Positions 25,450 to 33,971 of a stretch of 64,000 bases of DNA are shown one piece after another. Location: positions 1 to 64,000 of the forward strand of contig JAFYZU010000005.1 in NCBI GenBank assembly GCA_017548565.1. The letters run 5' to 3'. Position numbers and translations under genes: made by a program. Source of the stretch: Treponema sp. Lineage in GTDB: Bacteria; Spirochaetota; Spirochaetia; Treponematales; Treponemataceae. Position 1 is the first letter of the stretch; each line of letters starts with the position of its first letter. The notes beneath the pieces were generated by a model that searched no databases, had not been told where the DNA came from, and saw nothing but the letters and a program-made list of their open reading frames with translations.

Positions 25450-26718
25450 ATGAAATTTATAGATGGCGGTGTATGTGCACCAGAAGGCTTTACAGCAAAC
25501 GGAATGAGAGTCGGAATAAAAGAAAGCAGAAAAATCAATGATACTGCCTTAATCTATTCTGATGTTCTCTGTAATGCAGCAGGTGTTTTTACCCAAAACC
25601 GCGTAAAATCAGAAAGCGTCAAAATCACTCAGGAATTCATTAAGGATGGAAAAGCACAGGCCGCAATTGAAATCAGCGGTAATGCAAATACCTGCACGGG
25701 TCCTCAGGGAGCAGAAAATGCACGAAGGATGGCTCAGTGTACTGCAAAAGCCCTTGGAATAAAAACTGAAAATGTAATGGTTTATTCAACCGGTGTAATC
25801 GGAGCACAGTTTGATGTTACAAAGGTAGAAAACAACATCAACACTCTCAAGGAAGGGCTTTCGAAAAAAGGTCACGAAGAAGCCCGTATTGCTATCATGA
25901 CGACAGATACTCATTACAAGGAATGCGCCGTAGAATTTGAACTGGACGGGAAAATCTGCCGCATGGGAACAATGTGCAAGGGTTCGGGAATGATTCACAT
26001 CAACATGGGAACAATGCTCAGTTTTATAACTACAGACTGTGCAATTTCTTCAAAAATGCTCAACAAAGCGCTTAAAGAATCCATTCAGGGTACGTATAAC
26101 TGCGTTTCAGTCGACGGTGACACTTCTACAAACGACACTCTCATCATTTTTGCAAACGGAATGGCCGGTAATAAAGAGATAAAAAAAGCAGATAAGAATT
26201 TTGATATTTTCATGGAAGCACTGAATAAGCTCAACAGGATTATGGCAATGAAAATAGCAGCAGACGGTGAAGGTGCCACAAGACTTATTGAATGTAATGT
26301 AAACGGGGCATCCTCTATAGAAGCGGCACGTGGTCTTGCAAAAGAAATTATCTGTTCTTCACTTGCAAAAGCTGCAATTTTCGGTCGCGATGCAAATTTC
26401 GGACGCTTCCTCTGCGCAATGGGATATTCAGGCATTCCTTTTAATCCTGATAAAACAAGCATCTGGTTCACATCTAAAAAAGATTTCAACAGATATTTTG
26501 ATCCTGCTGTTGATTCTACTGTTCACGGAAACAATATTGTTCAGGTTTTTGACAACGGAGTCCCATGTAATTTTGATGAAGCTAAGGCAACAGAAATTCT
26601 TGGCTCTCAGGCAGTTGAAATTCTTGTACAATGTCAGGATGGAAAATACAGCGGAACTGCATGGGGATGTGATTTAACTTATGATTATGTTAAAATTAAT
26701 GGCGATTACAGAACATAG
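25450..26718 (+). CDS. argJ: Bifunctional glutamate N-acetyltransferase / amino-acid acetyltransferase
   Basis: 422 residues. The GSGMIHINMGTMLSFITTD region is the core signature. VDGDTSTNDT contains the Thr at which ArgJ cleaves itself into alpha and beta chains. FGRDANFGRFLCAMGYSG lies in the beta chain. It transfers acetyl from N-acetylornithine to glutamate (and may use acetyl-CoA), the cyclic arginine pathway. AGGAG precedes the ATG. The TAG stop lies in the first heptamer of a repeat element, and argB follows. Other arg genes are not in the window. Confidence 0.95.
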   Translation: MKFIDGGVCAPEGFTANGMRVGIKESRKINDTALIYSDVLCNAAGVFTQNRVKSESVKITQEFIKDGKAQAAIEISGNANTCTGPQGAENARRMAQCTAKALGIKTENVMVYSTGVIGAQFDVTKVENNINTLKEGLSKKGHEEARIAIMTTDTHYKECAVEFELDGKICRMGTMCKGSGMIHINMGTMLSFITTDCAISSKMLNKALKESIQGTYNCVSVDGDTSTNDTLIIFANGMAGNKEIKKADKNFDIFMEALNKLNRIMAMKIAADGEGATRLIECNVNGASSIEAARGLAKEIICSSLAKAAIFGRDANFGRFLCAMGYSGIPFNPDKTSIWFTSKKDFNRYFDPAVDSTVHGNNIVQVFDNGVPCNFDEAKATEILGSQAVEILVQCQDGKYSGTAWGCDLTYDYVKINGDYRT

Positions 26719-26879
26719 GTTATAGGTGTCAGGTTCCAGGTTATAGGATTAGAAGGGGAAATTATAGGATTGAATAAATCCCTCGCTACAGCCCGCTATG
26801 CGGTCTTACGCTACCCCTTCGCCTAGGGGTTCCCCCTAAAACCCCTGGCACCTGGAACCTAAAACCTGGAACCTATATC
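26716..26879. repeat. Intergenic repeat element with inverted heptamer arms between argJ and argB
   Basis: The left arm is five degenerate heptamers (TAGGTTA, TAGGTGT, CAGGTTC, CAGGTTA, TAGGATT). The right arm is five inverted ones (CTGGCAC, CTGGAAC, CTAAAAC, CTGGAAC, CTATATC). Between them are GC-rich hairpins such as CCGC-TAT-GCGG and ACCCCT/AGGGGT. The composition differs from both neighbouring genes. It looks like a dispersed palindromic element; genome copies cannot be checked here. It contains no plausible gene. Confidence 0.7.
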
Positions 26880-26893
26880 TACAAGAGGAAATT

Positions 26894-27766
26894 ATGAATA
26901 AAGAAACTAGCGATATATCTACAGAACAATGGTCGGAAGTTCTCGTACAGGCGCTTCCTTATTTTAAACAATGGTGTGGAAAAATCGTCGTAGTAAAATA
27001 CGGTGGAAACGCTATGCTCAACGAAGAACTTAAACAGGCCGTAATGGAAGACATTGTTTTATTAAATACAATTGGTATAAAGGTTGTTTTAGTTCACGGT
27101 GGTGGTCCGGAAATAAATCACATGCTTGAAAGAGTCGGAAAAGAAAGCAGATTCGTAGACGGCTTAAGATATACAGATGAAGAAACAATGGAAATTGTTC
27201 AGATGGTTTTAACCGGAAAATTGAACAAAGATATAGTCGGCATTCTTCTTCAGAAAGGCGGTAAAGCTGTCGGACTTTCAGGTGTAGACTCAGGTTTAAT
27301 CCGTGCAGTAAAAACTCAAAAGGATCTTGGCTTTGTCGGTGAAGTAACAGAGGTCCATCCCGAGATATTAAACTCTCTTTTAAACGAAGGCTTTATTCCT
27401 GTTGTTTCAACAGTTGCTCTCGGGGAACAGGGCGATACAGCTCGCTACAACATAAATGCAGATACCGCTGCCGCAAAAATTGCAGTTGCCTTAAAAGCAG
27501 AAAAATTCGTTCAGCTTACGAATGTTGCAGGAATCCTTCGTAATATTGACGATCCTTCGACAATAATTAAGAGAATAGAACGAACGGCAATCGGTTCTTT
27601 AAAAGCAACCGGTATTATTTCAGGCGGAATGATTCCAAAAATAGAATGCTGTGAAACTGCTCTTGCAGGTGGAGTTCCCCGCACCCATATTATCGACGGA
27701 AGAGTCCCTCATTCTCTGCTAATCGAAATGTTCAGCGATCGCGGTATTGGTACAATGGTATATTAA
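26894..27766 (+). CDS. argB: Acetylglutamate kinase
   Basis: 290 residues of the amino acid kinase family. VVKYGGNAM (ATP phosphate-binding Lys and Gly), LVHGGGPEIN (substrate loop), GLRYTDEETMEIV, and NADTAAAKIAVAL followed by LTNVAGIL are characteristic. ISGGMIPKIECC is the C-terminal ATP site. It catalyses the second step of arginine synthesis, phosphorylating N-acetylglutamate. AGAGGA lies just upstream. The short N-terminal extension (MNKETSDISTEQW) is common in arginine-sensitive forms. Confidence 0.95.
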   Translation: MNKETSDISTEQWSEVLVQALPYFKQWCGKIVVVKYGGNAMLNEELKQAVMEDIVLLNTIGIKVVLVHGGGPEINHMLERVGKESRFVDGLRYTDEETMEIVQMVLTGKLNKDIVGILLQKGGKAVGLSGVDSGLIRAVKTQKDLGFVGEVTEVHPEILNSLLNEGFIPVVSTVALGEQGDTARYNINADTAAAKIAVALKAEKFVQLTNVAGILRNIDDPSTIIKRIERTAIGSLKATGIISGGMIPKIECCETALAGGVPRTHIIDGRVPHSLLIEMFSDRGIGTMVY

Positions 27767-27808
27767 GAAGACTGGTATAAATACCCCGTTCAAAAACTTT
27801 TGTTGTAT

Positions 27809-28372
27809 TCAGGAAATCCATTCTAAATTATAAATTGGTATATTTTCAATTGGAATATCATACTTATGCTCATCCAATTCATCTGGAAAAGCAATCTTCC
27901 AAGCATCAATTTCTACTACTTGAATTAAATTCAAGTAGGTATCCAAAACCCTGAATCTTACCTTCAACACGCCATCATCTGGAACGCCATCACCATCTGT
28001 ATCCTCTGTAATTATCTCACAAAGTTTGCGACAAGGATCCTTGTCCACATCACCTTTCCAATCCACAGCATTTATAATATTTGGTATACCCTGAATAGGA
28101 TAATACTTATCACTATAATCATTCTTAATCCAATCCCAAGTAGTTAGTTCAAACTTAGAATAATAAAAATAATAATCTGAATAAGATTCTGAAATATTAT
28201 CAAAGGTAAATGTGAGCCTACCGTATTTATACTCCAGGTGCAAATTGCTGCTTATATAGGCAACAGGCTCCGGTCCTTGATGTTCTTCGGATATAGAAGT
28301 ATTGTTTCTTGTGTTCTGAGCACAAGAAACAATAACTAAACCTAAAAACAAAAATAAACAAATCTTTTTCAT
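27809..28372 (-). CDS. Small lipoprotein with a calcium-loop-like motif
   Basis: 187 residues: MKKICLFLFLGLVIVSC is a lipoprotein signal with Cys17. The mature protein is Tyr/Asp-rich. DTDGDGVPDDG near residue 130 matches the D-x-D-G-D-G-x-x-D calcium loop of dockerin or thrombospondin-3-type repeats. No larger domain recognised. AGGAGGT precedes the ATG within the 12-base gap after the nuclease gene, so the two form an operon, an unusual pairing of a cytoplasmic nuclease-like protein and a surface lipoprotein. Confidence 0.8.
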   Translation of the reverse strand: MKKICLFLFLGLVIVSCAQNTRNNTSISEEHQGPEPVAYISSNLHLEYKYGRLTFTFDNISESYSDYYFYYSKFELTTWDWIKNDYSDKYYPIQGIPNIINAVDWKGDVDKDPCRKLCEIITEDTDGDGVPDDGVLKVRFRVLDTYLNLIQVVEIDAWKIAFPDELDEHKYDIPIENIPIYNLEWIS

Positions 28373-28384
28373 GTTGACACCTCC

Positions 28385-29149
28385 TCAAAAATTCAAATAT
28401 TTTTCTTCAAATTCTTCATAATGCTTTACTAACGCAGGTTCCTTTTTACACTTTTTCACAAGTTCTTCAATGATTATTATTTTTATTTTTTCCTTAAGAT
28501 TCTCATTCTTTATTTTCTTTTTTGCATTTTCAATTTGATTAATTAAATCATCCCTGAATCCCGGAATGACAAAATATACTATTCCTTTTTCAGCATAAAG
28601 TATGTTTCTCCAGAGCTGATAATCCTTATAAAATTCATTTTCTGAAATATCTGTGATTTCTTTTAGTTTTTCTTTATAAATTTCTTCATATTTCTGCTTA
28701 TGACCTATATCATCTTTTGCTTTTCCAAAATTATTTTCAGAATATTTAACTTCAAAAAAATATTTATCATTTCCCGATTCTATAAATACATCAAAATTGG
28801 TTTCTTCTCTTTTATCTTCAATATGTTCAAATTTTGCAGAAAATTGATTTTCTTTCATTGAAGAATCTATAATACAAACCTTCCTCTTCTCAAATAAGGG
28901 TCCGAATAAATTTAATGCCAATGCCTGCGATGAATTCAAATGATGAAACCCAAGATGTTCAGAATTGTCTGAAAGATATTTTATTAAATCATTTTTAAAG
29001 CCCTGATCTATAATATTTTCATATTTTTTTTCTAAAGGAAGAATATGTCCGTACTTTTTTTTATTCTTCCAGTATTCACCGCATTCATATATATTAAGCT
29101 TTTCTTCTTTATATTGAGCAAGATGGGCTTTTATCTGTTTTATACTCAT
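28385..29149 (-). CDS. PD-(D/E)XK nuclease-like protein (PGN_0703-type)
   Basis: 254 residues, Lys-rich. SSQALALNLFGPL is followed by an acidic residue stretch, TNFDVFIES, then FFEVKYSENNFGKA. The Asp in NFD, followed by E-V-K, is the PD-(D/E)XK active-site pattern. The layout resembles PGN_0703-type predicted restriction endonucleases, from memory. Predicted to cut DNA. GGAGG lies 7 bases before the ATG. Divergent from an XRE regulator across an intergenic region with three AATTACACAT half-sites. No methyltransferase is adjacent, so it is not a standard restriction-modification pair. Confidence 0.72.
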   Translation of the reverse strand: MSIKQIKAHLAQYKEEKLNIYECGEYWKNKKKYGHILPLEKKYENIIDQGFKNDLIKYLSDNSEHLGFHHLNSSQALALNLFGPLFEKRKVCIIDSSMKENQFSAKFEHIEDKREETNFDVFIESGNDKYFFEVKYSENNFGKAKDDIGHKQKYEEIYKEKLKEITDISENEFYKDYQLWRNILYAEKGIVYFVIPGFRDDLINQIENAKKKIKNENLKEKIKIIIIEELVKKCKKEPALVKHYEEFEEKYLNF

Positions 29150-29173
29150 ATATTACCTCCATACATTTAATAC

Positions 29174-29251
29174 AATTACACATTTTTCTTTATGTGTAAT
29201 TACAATTATTTTATACTCAATAACACACAAAGTCAAATTTCAATTACACAT
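29174..29251. promoter_or_regulatory. Operator half-sites AATTACACAT between nuclease and XRE genes
   Basis: AATTACACAT (29174-29183) and its inverted copy ATGTGTAATT (29192-29201) form a 10-bp-arm palindrome with an 8-base spacer. A third direct copy (29242-29251) runs into the TATAAT (29251-29256) of the XRE gene. The arrangement suits autoregulation by the XRE protein and control of both directions. Confidence 0.72.
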
Positions 29252-29274
29252 ATAATGTAGAATTTTAAAAGAAA

Positions 29275-29637
29275 ATGAAAACTATACACCAGTTATTTAA
29301 AGATAGACTTATAGATGAATTAAACTATCAGGGAATTTCAAAAATCGAATTTGCCGAAAGAGTTGGTATCAGCATTAACACTCTCAATATGTACCTTTAC
29401 CGGGGCTCAATTCCTGCCGCTGATGTTGCCGTAAAAATGGCACAGGTTTTAAATACAACTACGGAATATCTTATAACCGGTAATGATGAAAAAAATAACA
29501 TTAAATCTTCAAATTCAAAATCTGACTGGCAAAAAAAAGAAATCAATATAATAATGGACAGGCTTTCTTCCCAACAAATTGAATTATTTCTTGAATTAAC
29601 ACGTACATTCAAAAAAATACTTGATACAAATAAATAA
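29275..29637 (+). CDS. XRE-family helix-turn-helix regulator
   Basis: 120 residues. KIEFAERVGISINTLNMYLYRGSIPAADVAVKMAQVL (about 22-58) is a complete XRE helix-turn-helix with the ALNTTTEYLITG-like tail found in phage repressor and controller proteins. The C-terminal third is helical and may dimerise. No Shine-Dalgarno; TATAAT is about 18 bases upstream. It is predicted to bind the AATTACACAT sites and repress itself and the divergent nuclease gene, as C-proteins do in restriction systems. Confidence 0.85.
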   Translation: MKTIHQLFKDRLIDELNYQGISKIEFAERVGISINTLNMYLYRGSIPAADVAVKMAQVLNTTTEYLITGNDEKNNIKSSNSKSDWQKKEINIIMDRLSSQQIELFLELTRTFKKILDTNK

Positions 29638-29650
29638 TAATTTATCTTTT

Positions 29651-30283
29651 TTACCCTTTCTTCATCTCAATAATTTTATCTGCAACTGTCCGGGCTTCCT
29701 GACGGTCATGGGTTACCATAATTGCGGTAAAGCCTAATTCCTTCTGCCACAAAGAAAGCTGTCTGCACATACGTACACGTAAATCTGTATCGAGGGCGCT
29801 GAAGGGTTCGTCTAGTAAAACAAGCTTTGGTTTTATAATAAGGGTTCGTGCAAGAGCCACGCGTTGTTTTTCTCCGCCGCTTAATGTCTGACACATTCTT
29901 TTATCATATCCGCCAAGATCAAAAAAATTCAAATATTCTGAAGCAGCCTTACGCGCATCCTTTTTTTTCATTCCGTGCGATATTAATCCGTAGGCCACAT
30001 TATCCACAACATTCAGATGATTAAAAAGCGCTCCTGACTGAAAAACCATACCTATTCCCCGTTCAGCGCTAACTTTATTTTCTATCCGCTCTCCATCAAG
30101 CTCCAGAATCAACTCTTTTCCTTCATCATTTTTTTCAAGACCGGCAATTATATTCAATACCGTAGATTTTCCACAGCCGCTTGGACCTAAAAGACAGGTC
30201 ATTGTATTTTTTTCACATTCAAGAGAAAGTTCTACTGTTACCTTATCACGCTTTTTATATATATTTTCTGCAACAAAAAACAT
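29651..30283 (-). CDS. thiQ: Thiamine ABC transporter ATP-binding protein
   Basis: 210 residues. Walker A GPSGCGKST (about 33-41), Q-loop VFQSGALF, signature LSGGEKQRVALARTL and Walker B LVLLDEPFSALD give a complete ABC ATPase, of the short type found with ThiB/ThiP and iron/spermidine importers. Substrate is inferred from thiP and thiB with a TPP riboswitch nearby. It is separated from thiP by an opposite-strand gene, so it needs read-through of that gene in antisense or its own promoter. A weak TAATAT ends 7 bases before the ATG, with no Shine-Dalgarno. Confidence 0.82.
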   Translation of the reverse strand: MFFVAENIYKKRDKVTVELSLECEKNTMTCLLGPSGCGKSTVLNIIAGLEKNDEGKELILELDGERIENKVSAERGIGMVFQSGALFNHLNVVDNVAYGLISHGMKKKDARKAASEYLNFFDLGGYDKRMCQTLSGGEKQRVALARTLIIKPKLVLLDEPFSALDTDLRVRMCRQLSLWQKELGFTAIMVTHDRQEARTVADKIIEMKKG

Positions 30284-30286
30284 AAG

Positions 30287-30315
30287 TTGAATATTACAAC
30301 ATTTACATTTATAAT
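30287..30315 (+). promoter_or_regulatory. Promoter of the TPIG-repeat exported protein gene
   Basis: TTGAAT (30287-30292), 17 bases, TATAAT (30310-30315). AAGGAG (30348-30353) then serves the ATG at 30364. Confidence 0.7.
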
Positions 30316-30363
30316 TAAAGGGTATTTTAAATCATTCGTAAAAGTTCAAGGAGAAATGATTAA

Positions 30364-31536
30364 ATGAAACGACTTCCTTTTATTATTCTTATTTTTTTGT
30401 TCACAGCAAAGCTTTCTGCCATAATCTTACCGGATGGAACAGATGCTGTTGTAAAAGATATTAAACAGGATGGAAATAAAATTGCCTATGTGTGCTTAAA
30501 GGAACCGACAAAAATCCTTACACCAATAGGTAAAGTTGTAGCAAGGGATTACGTCTACTACAATAAAAACGGTCGTGTTCAGAAATTTACTCCAAATGAA
30601 CCGGGAATTGCATCGACTCCAATCGGTGACCTACCGTATCAGGCAAAGGAAATGACCTTCTACACCTCGGGCAATATCAATACATTCTATATAAATACAA
30701 ATCTTGAGCTTTCTACACCGTACGGAAAAATCACAATAGCCGCAAATCAGATAAAATTTTACGATAACTGGATTCCTCAATACATTTATACAAGCGATGC
30801 CCAGACTTTTCAGATTTCTGGCGGAGAGCTTCTTCTCGAAAAGGAAACAAAGCTTTATTTTTATGAAAACGGAAAAATCGAAAGATTAAGATATAAGACA
30901 GCCGGTGAAATTGAAACACCGATCGGTAAACTCACACCTGTTGCCGATTCTGAACTTCTTTTTCATGAAAACGGTGCATTAAAATCAGTTTTTCCAAGCG
31001 AAATCACTCAGATTACCGTCGAAAGCAATACATTCTTTGTCGATGCAGAAAAAGAAATCCGCTTTACAGATAAAGGAAACATCGCAGGTTTTTCAACATC
31101 CTCTGTTAAAGAAATATCAATAGGTACAATCAAAATTACTCATACAGGAAATTCGGATGAGTCCTTCCTTGTTTTTCCGAATGTTGACGGAAGCTATGTA
31201 GTTACTTCAAAGGATGAACTTCGGGCAGATATAAAAACAGACAATTATCACAATTATGGAAAAATCATCTATGTTTCTGCCAACAAAAAATTCATTGCAT
31301 ATCTGGAAGAATACAATCTTTATACTTTTACGACGGTTCAGTCAAAAACAAAATATGATCAGTATTTCAACATTTATGGTAATTTTCCTGAATATAATGA
31401 TTATGATTTTTATATAAATCAGATGTTCGCTTTTGACCGTGATATGAAAATCATCAAATACTGCAATTACAGACTTTTATACAATGATGATGATTCAACT
31501 GAAAAAATCTACGAATTCATCGATTTTCAGAAGTAA
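30364..31536 (+). CDS. Exported protein with TPIG-type repeats
   Basis: 390 residues with a signal peptide (MKRLPFIILIFLFTAKLSA). The body holds about five imperfect repeats. Each has an F/Y-x-x-x-G-x-I turn (YYNKNGRVQKF, FYTSGNINTF, FYENGKIERL, FHENGALKSV, FTDKGNIAGF) followed by a T-P-I-G-K/D-L strand (TPIGKVV, TPIGDLP, TPYGKIT, TPIGKLT, SIGTIKI). The pattern recalls MORN-like hairpin repeats and may form an extended beta structure in the periplasm or outer membrane. Not recognised as a named family. Inserted between thiP and thiQ on the opposite strand, overlapping the 3' end of thiP by 20 bases. Confidence 0.8.
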   Translation: MKRLPFIILIFLFTAKLSAIILPDGTDAVVKDIKQDGNKIAYVCLKEPTKILTPIGKVVARDYVYYNKNGRVQKFTPNEPGIASTPIGDLPYQAKEMTFYTSGNINTFYINTNLELSTPYGKITIAANQIKFYDNWIPQYIYTSDAQTFQISGGELLLEKETKLYFYENGKIERLRYKTAGEIETPIGKLTPVADSELLFHENGALKSVFPSEITQITVESNTFFVDAEKEIRFTDKGNIAGFSTSSVKEISIGTIKITHTGNSDESFLVFPNVDGSYVVTSKDELRADIKTDNYHNYGKIIYVSANKKFIAYLEEYNLYTFTTVQSKTKYDQYFNIYGNFPEYNDYDFYINQMFAFDRDMKIIKYCNYRLLYNDDDSTEKIYEFIDFQK

Positions 31537-32923
31537 ATCTGTTTATTAAACCGCACAAACCGAATATCGCAGAACAAAGGACAATTAAAACAACTGCGCA
31601 AAGGCACGACTCTTTAAATCTGTAGGCGCTGGCAAGCTTGTAAATATATAACGAAAGATTATCAAACCGTTTTATTGAAAGCACAAGAGGAAGTGTTGCA
31701 TCTCCCGCGCTGACTGCAAAACAATAGGCAAACGCATTAAGAATACTTTTTCTGCACGACGGAAGATAAATTCTGAAAACACTGTCCATTTTATTCCTTG
31801 AAAAAATACACGCCGCACAATCAGTTTCAAAAGAAATATGATTCATCGCATTCTGAATCTGCTTGTAAGCGACAGGCCAGTACAAAAAAAACTCAAGTAA
31901 AATCAGGATAAAGACATTTCCGCGCCTGAAAATTAAAGTTGTAATCCACGAAACTGCTACTGATGAAACAGCCATAGGTAAAAGAGGAATTGTCTGTAAA
32001 AAAGAACTGTGCTGTTTATGATTAAGCTTTATAATAACCGAATAAATGAACGAGATGATGCAGCACAAAATAGAAGTTATTGAAGAGATTAAAATGGTTG
32101 TAAAAAATGGCCTTGAAAAATCGATTGATTTTGCTTTAATTGCATTCAGTAAAATGCAGAAAAACGGACAGAAAAAGAAGATTGTAATTACAAGGATTAC
32201 AGGAATAAAAGAAAGGATTGTTTTTCCGCGGACAGGCTTTAATCCTTTAAAAGCAAACAAGGCCCCGTCGTTATAAACCTGATTTTTTCTGATTATAAAC
32301 GAATAACAGAACACTATTAACAATGCAGTAATTGTTTCCAGAATAGTAATTTTTGCCCCTGAACTGAAATTGAGCGTTGTCCTCACGTTATGGTAAAGTT
32401 CAACCTCAAGTGTAGAACGACCGGCCGGACTAAAAAGAAGCACAATCATGAAGCTGAAAAAACAATATAGAAATAACGGCATGCACGATGCAGCTACTGC
32501 TCCACGAAGATTTTTCCATGTGATTGTCCAGAAAACACGATGTTCTCCTGCGCCAAGCAGTCTGGCAGCATTTTCTGTTTCAGAAGGAAGTGAAATCCAT
32601 GCATTGTTTACAATACCCGTAACGAGCGGAAAATTATAAAATCCCTGTGCAATCACAATTCCAAGAGAACTGTACAGAAAAGTAACCGGTGGTTCAGTGA
32701 GATTAAAAGCTGAACACAAGAATCTGTTTACTGCTCCGTTCATACCGAAAAATGCTACATAACCAAGAGCGATTATAAGCGGCGGTACACAAAGCGGAAC
32801 AGATGACAATCCAAGAATTACTTTTCTGCACGCGAACTTATAGTGAGAAGTAAAATATGCTGTTACTATACCTATAATAGCCGCAACCAGTGTCGATAAA
32901 CACGATATACTGATTGTATACAA
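31517..32923 (-). CDS. thiP: Thiamine ABC transporter permease
   Basis: 468 residues with about eleven to twelve membrane segments in two similar halves. Each half has the EAA-type loop of binding-protein-dependent permeases (LPSETENAARLLGAGEHRVFWTITWKNL in the first; FETDCAACIFSRNKMDSVFRIYLPSC in the second). The start is a TTG with AAGGA seven bases upstream; no ATG is available before membrane segment 1. Somewhat shorter at the N-terminus than E. coli ThiP. It lies 28 bases after thiB under the same TPP riboswitch. Confidence 0.82.
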   Translation of the reverse strand: MYTISISCLSTLVAAIIGIVTAYFTSHYKFACRKVILGLSSVPLCVPPLIIALGYVAFFGMNGAVNRFLCSAFNLTEPPVTFLYSSLGIVIAQGFYNFPLVTGIVNNAWISLPSETENAARLLGAGEHRVFWTITWKNLRGAVAASCMPLFLYCFFSFMIVLLFSPAGRSTLEVELYHNVRTTLNFSSGAKITILETITALLIVFCYSFIIRKNQVYNDGALFAFKGLKPVRGKTILSFIPVILVITIFFFCPFFCILLNAIKAKSIDFSRPFFTTILISSITSILCCIISFIYSVIIKLNHKQHSSFLQTIPLLPMAVSSVAVSWITTLIFRRGNVFILILLEFFLYWPVAYKQIQNAMNHISFETDCAACIFSRNKMDSVFRIYLPSCRKSILNAFAYCFAVSAGDATLPLVLSIKRFDNLSLYIYKLASAYRFKESCLCAVVLIVLCSAIFGLCGLINRFTSENR

Positions 32924-32951
32924 AAAAATCCTTAAAATTTTTTCTACCTGC

Positions 32952-33962
32952 TTATTTTATAATCTTAGGTTGAATTACATCTTTATAGCTTGCAGGAAGC
33001 TCAATATTTTTGTTTGAAGGAAACATCCATTGAGTCTGAGCAATAAGCTTCTGCGCTTCATCACTTACAAGAAATTCAACAAGCTTTTTTGCACCTTCCT
33101 TATTTTTTGCTTTTGCAAGAACTGCTGCTCCTTCTACCTGCATAAGATGACCTTCTTCAAATTCCAGTGCTTTATAACGGTCTGTTTCATCGTATTCAAT
33201 GTGATAAGGCTCACTTGTCGTATAACTTATAACTAACGGTGCTTCACCTTCAGTAAACATTCCGTATCCGACACTCCAGCTTGGTGCTGTTGTAAGGACA
33301 TTCGGTTCAAGCCGCTTCATATAATCACCAGCTTTATCACCGTAAACCTTTTCTACCCAGTTTTTAAAACCAAGACCAGGTGTGCTTGTCCTGTAATCCA
33401 TAAGGATAATTTTTTTTCTGTAAATGTCTTTTGTTAAATCTTCAAAATTCTCCGGAGCCGGAAGACCGCTGTTTGTATCGAACATAAAAGCAAAAGGACT
33501 GTAATCATAAGGAATTATGTAAATATCATTATTTACATTAAGCTGTCCTATAAGTCCTTCTTTTAAATTCATCTGAGGCTTCCATTTTAAAAGGATTTTA
33601 CTTTCAATTGCCTTCTCATAGATACTGTTATCCAGACCGATTAAAACATCTGCATAAGGATCATCTTTTTCAAGGATTGCCTTAGACAGAATCTGTCCGC
33701 CGTCACCACAGTCTGCATATTCAATTTCAAGGCCTGTCTTTTCTTTAAAAAGACGTGCTATCTCAGGACCTGCGCCCCATTCACCGCTGAACGAATTGTA
33801 CGTGTATACAATTACTTTTTCAGCTCTGTTATCTTTGCCTTTACAACCAGTTAAAGCTGTAAGCACAACCATTCCTGCAATCAATGCAAGACAATTTAAA
33901 AATTTTAAATTGATTTTATGCCATTCAGAACAGAATGACACTTTAATACGTGATTCTTTCAT
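32952..33962 (-). CDS. thiB: Thiamine-binding periplasmic protein
   Basis: 336 residues from ATG 33962, which has GGAGG five bases upstream; a longer in-frame start at 34025 would lie inside the riboswitch and is rejected. The N-terminus is a lipoprotein-type signal (LNCLALIAGMVVLTALTGC). The mature part KVIVYTYNSFSGEWGAGPEIARLF is the typical start of ThiB/TbpA-like binding proteins, with YADCGDGGQILSKAI, IGLDNSIYE and PYDYSPFAFMFD following. It captures thiamine or its phosphates and hands them to ThiP/ThiQ. Confidence 0.9.
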   Translation of the reverse strand: MKESRIKVSFCSEWHKINLKFLNCLALIAGMVVLTALTGCKGKDNRAEKVIVYTYNSFSGEWGAGPEIARLFKEKTGLEIEYADCGDGGQILSKAILEKDDPYADVLIGLDNSIYEKAIESKILLKWKPQMNLKEGLIGQLNVNNDIYIIPYDYSPFAFMFDTNSGLPAPENFEDLTKDIYRKKIILMDYRTSTPGLGFKNWVEKVYGDKAGDYMKRLEPNVLTTAPSWSVGYGMFTEGEAPLVISYTTSEPYHIEYDETDRYKALEFEEGHLMQVEGAAVLAKAKNKEGAKKLVEFLVSDEAQKLIAQTQWMFPSNKNIELPASYKDVIQPKIIK

Positions 33963-33971
33963 TCTTTCCTC

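Noticed and set aside
26716-26879. CRISPR-like array
   Set aside because: Seven-base degenerate units without spacers and no cas genes; it is a heptamer/palindrome element.
27767-27808. Terminator after argB
   Set aside because: GGTAT-AA-ATACC is only five base pairs with no T-run.
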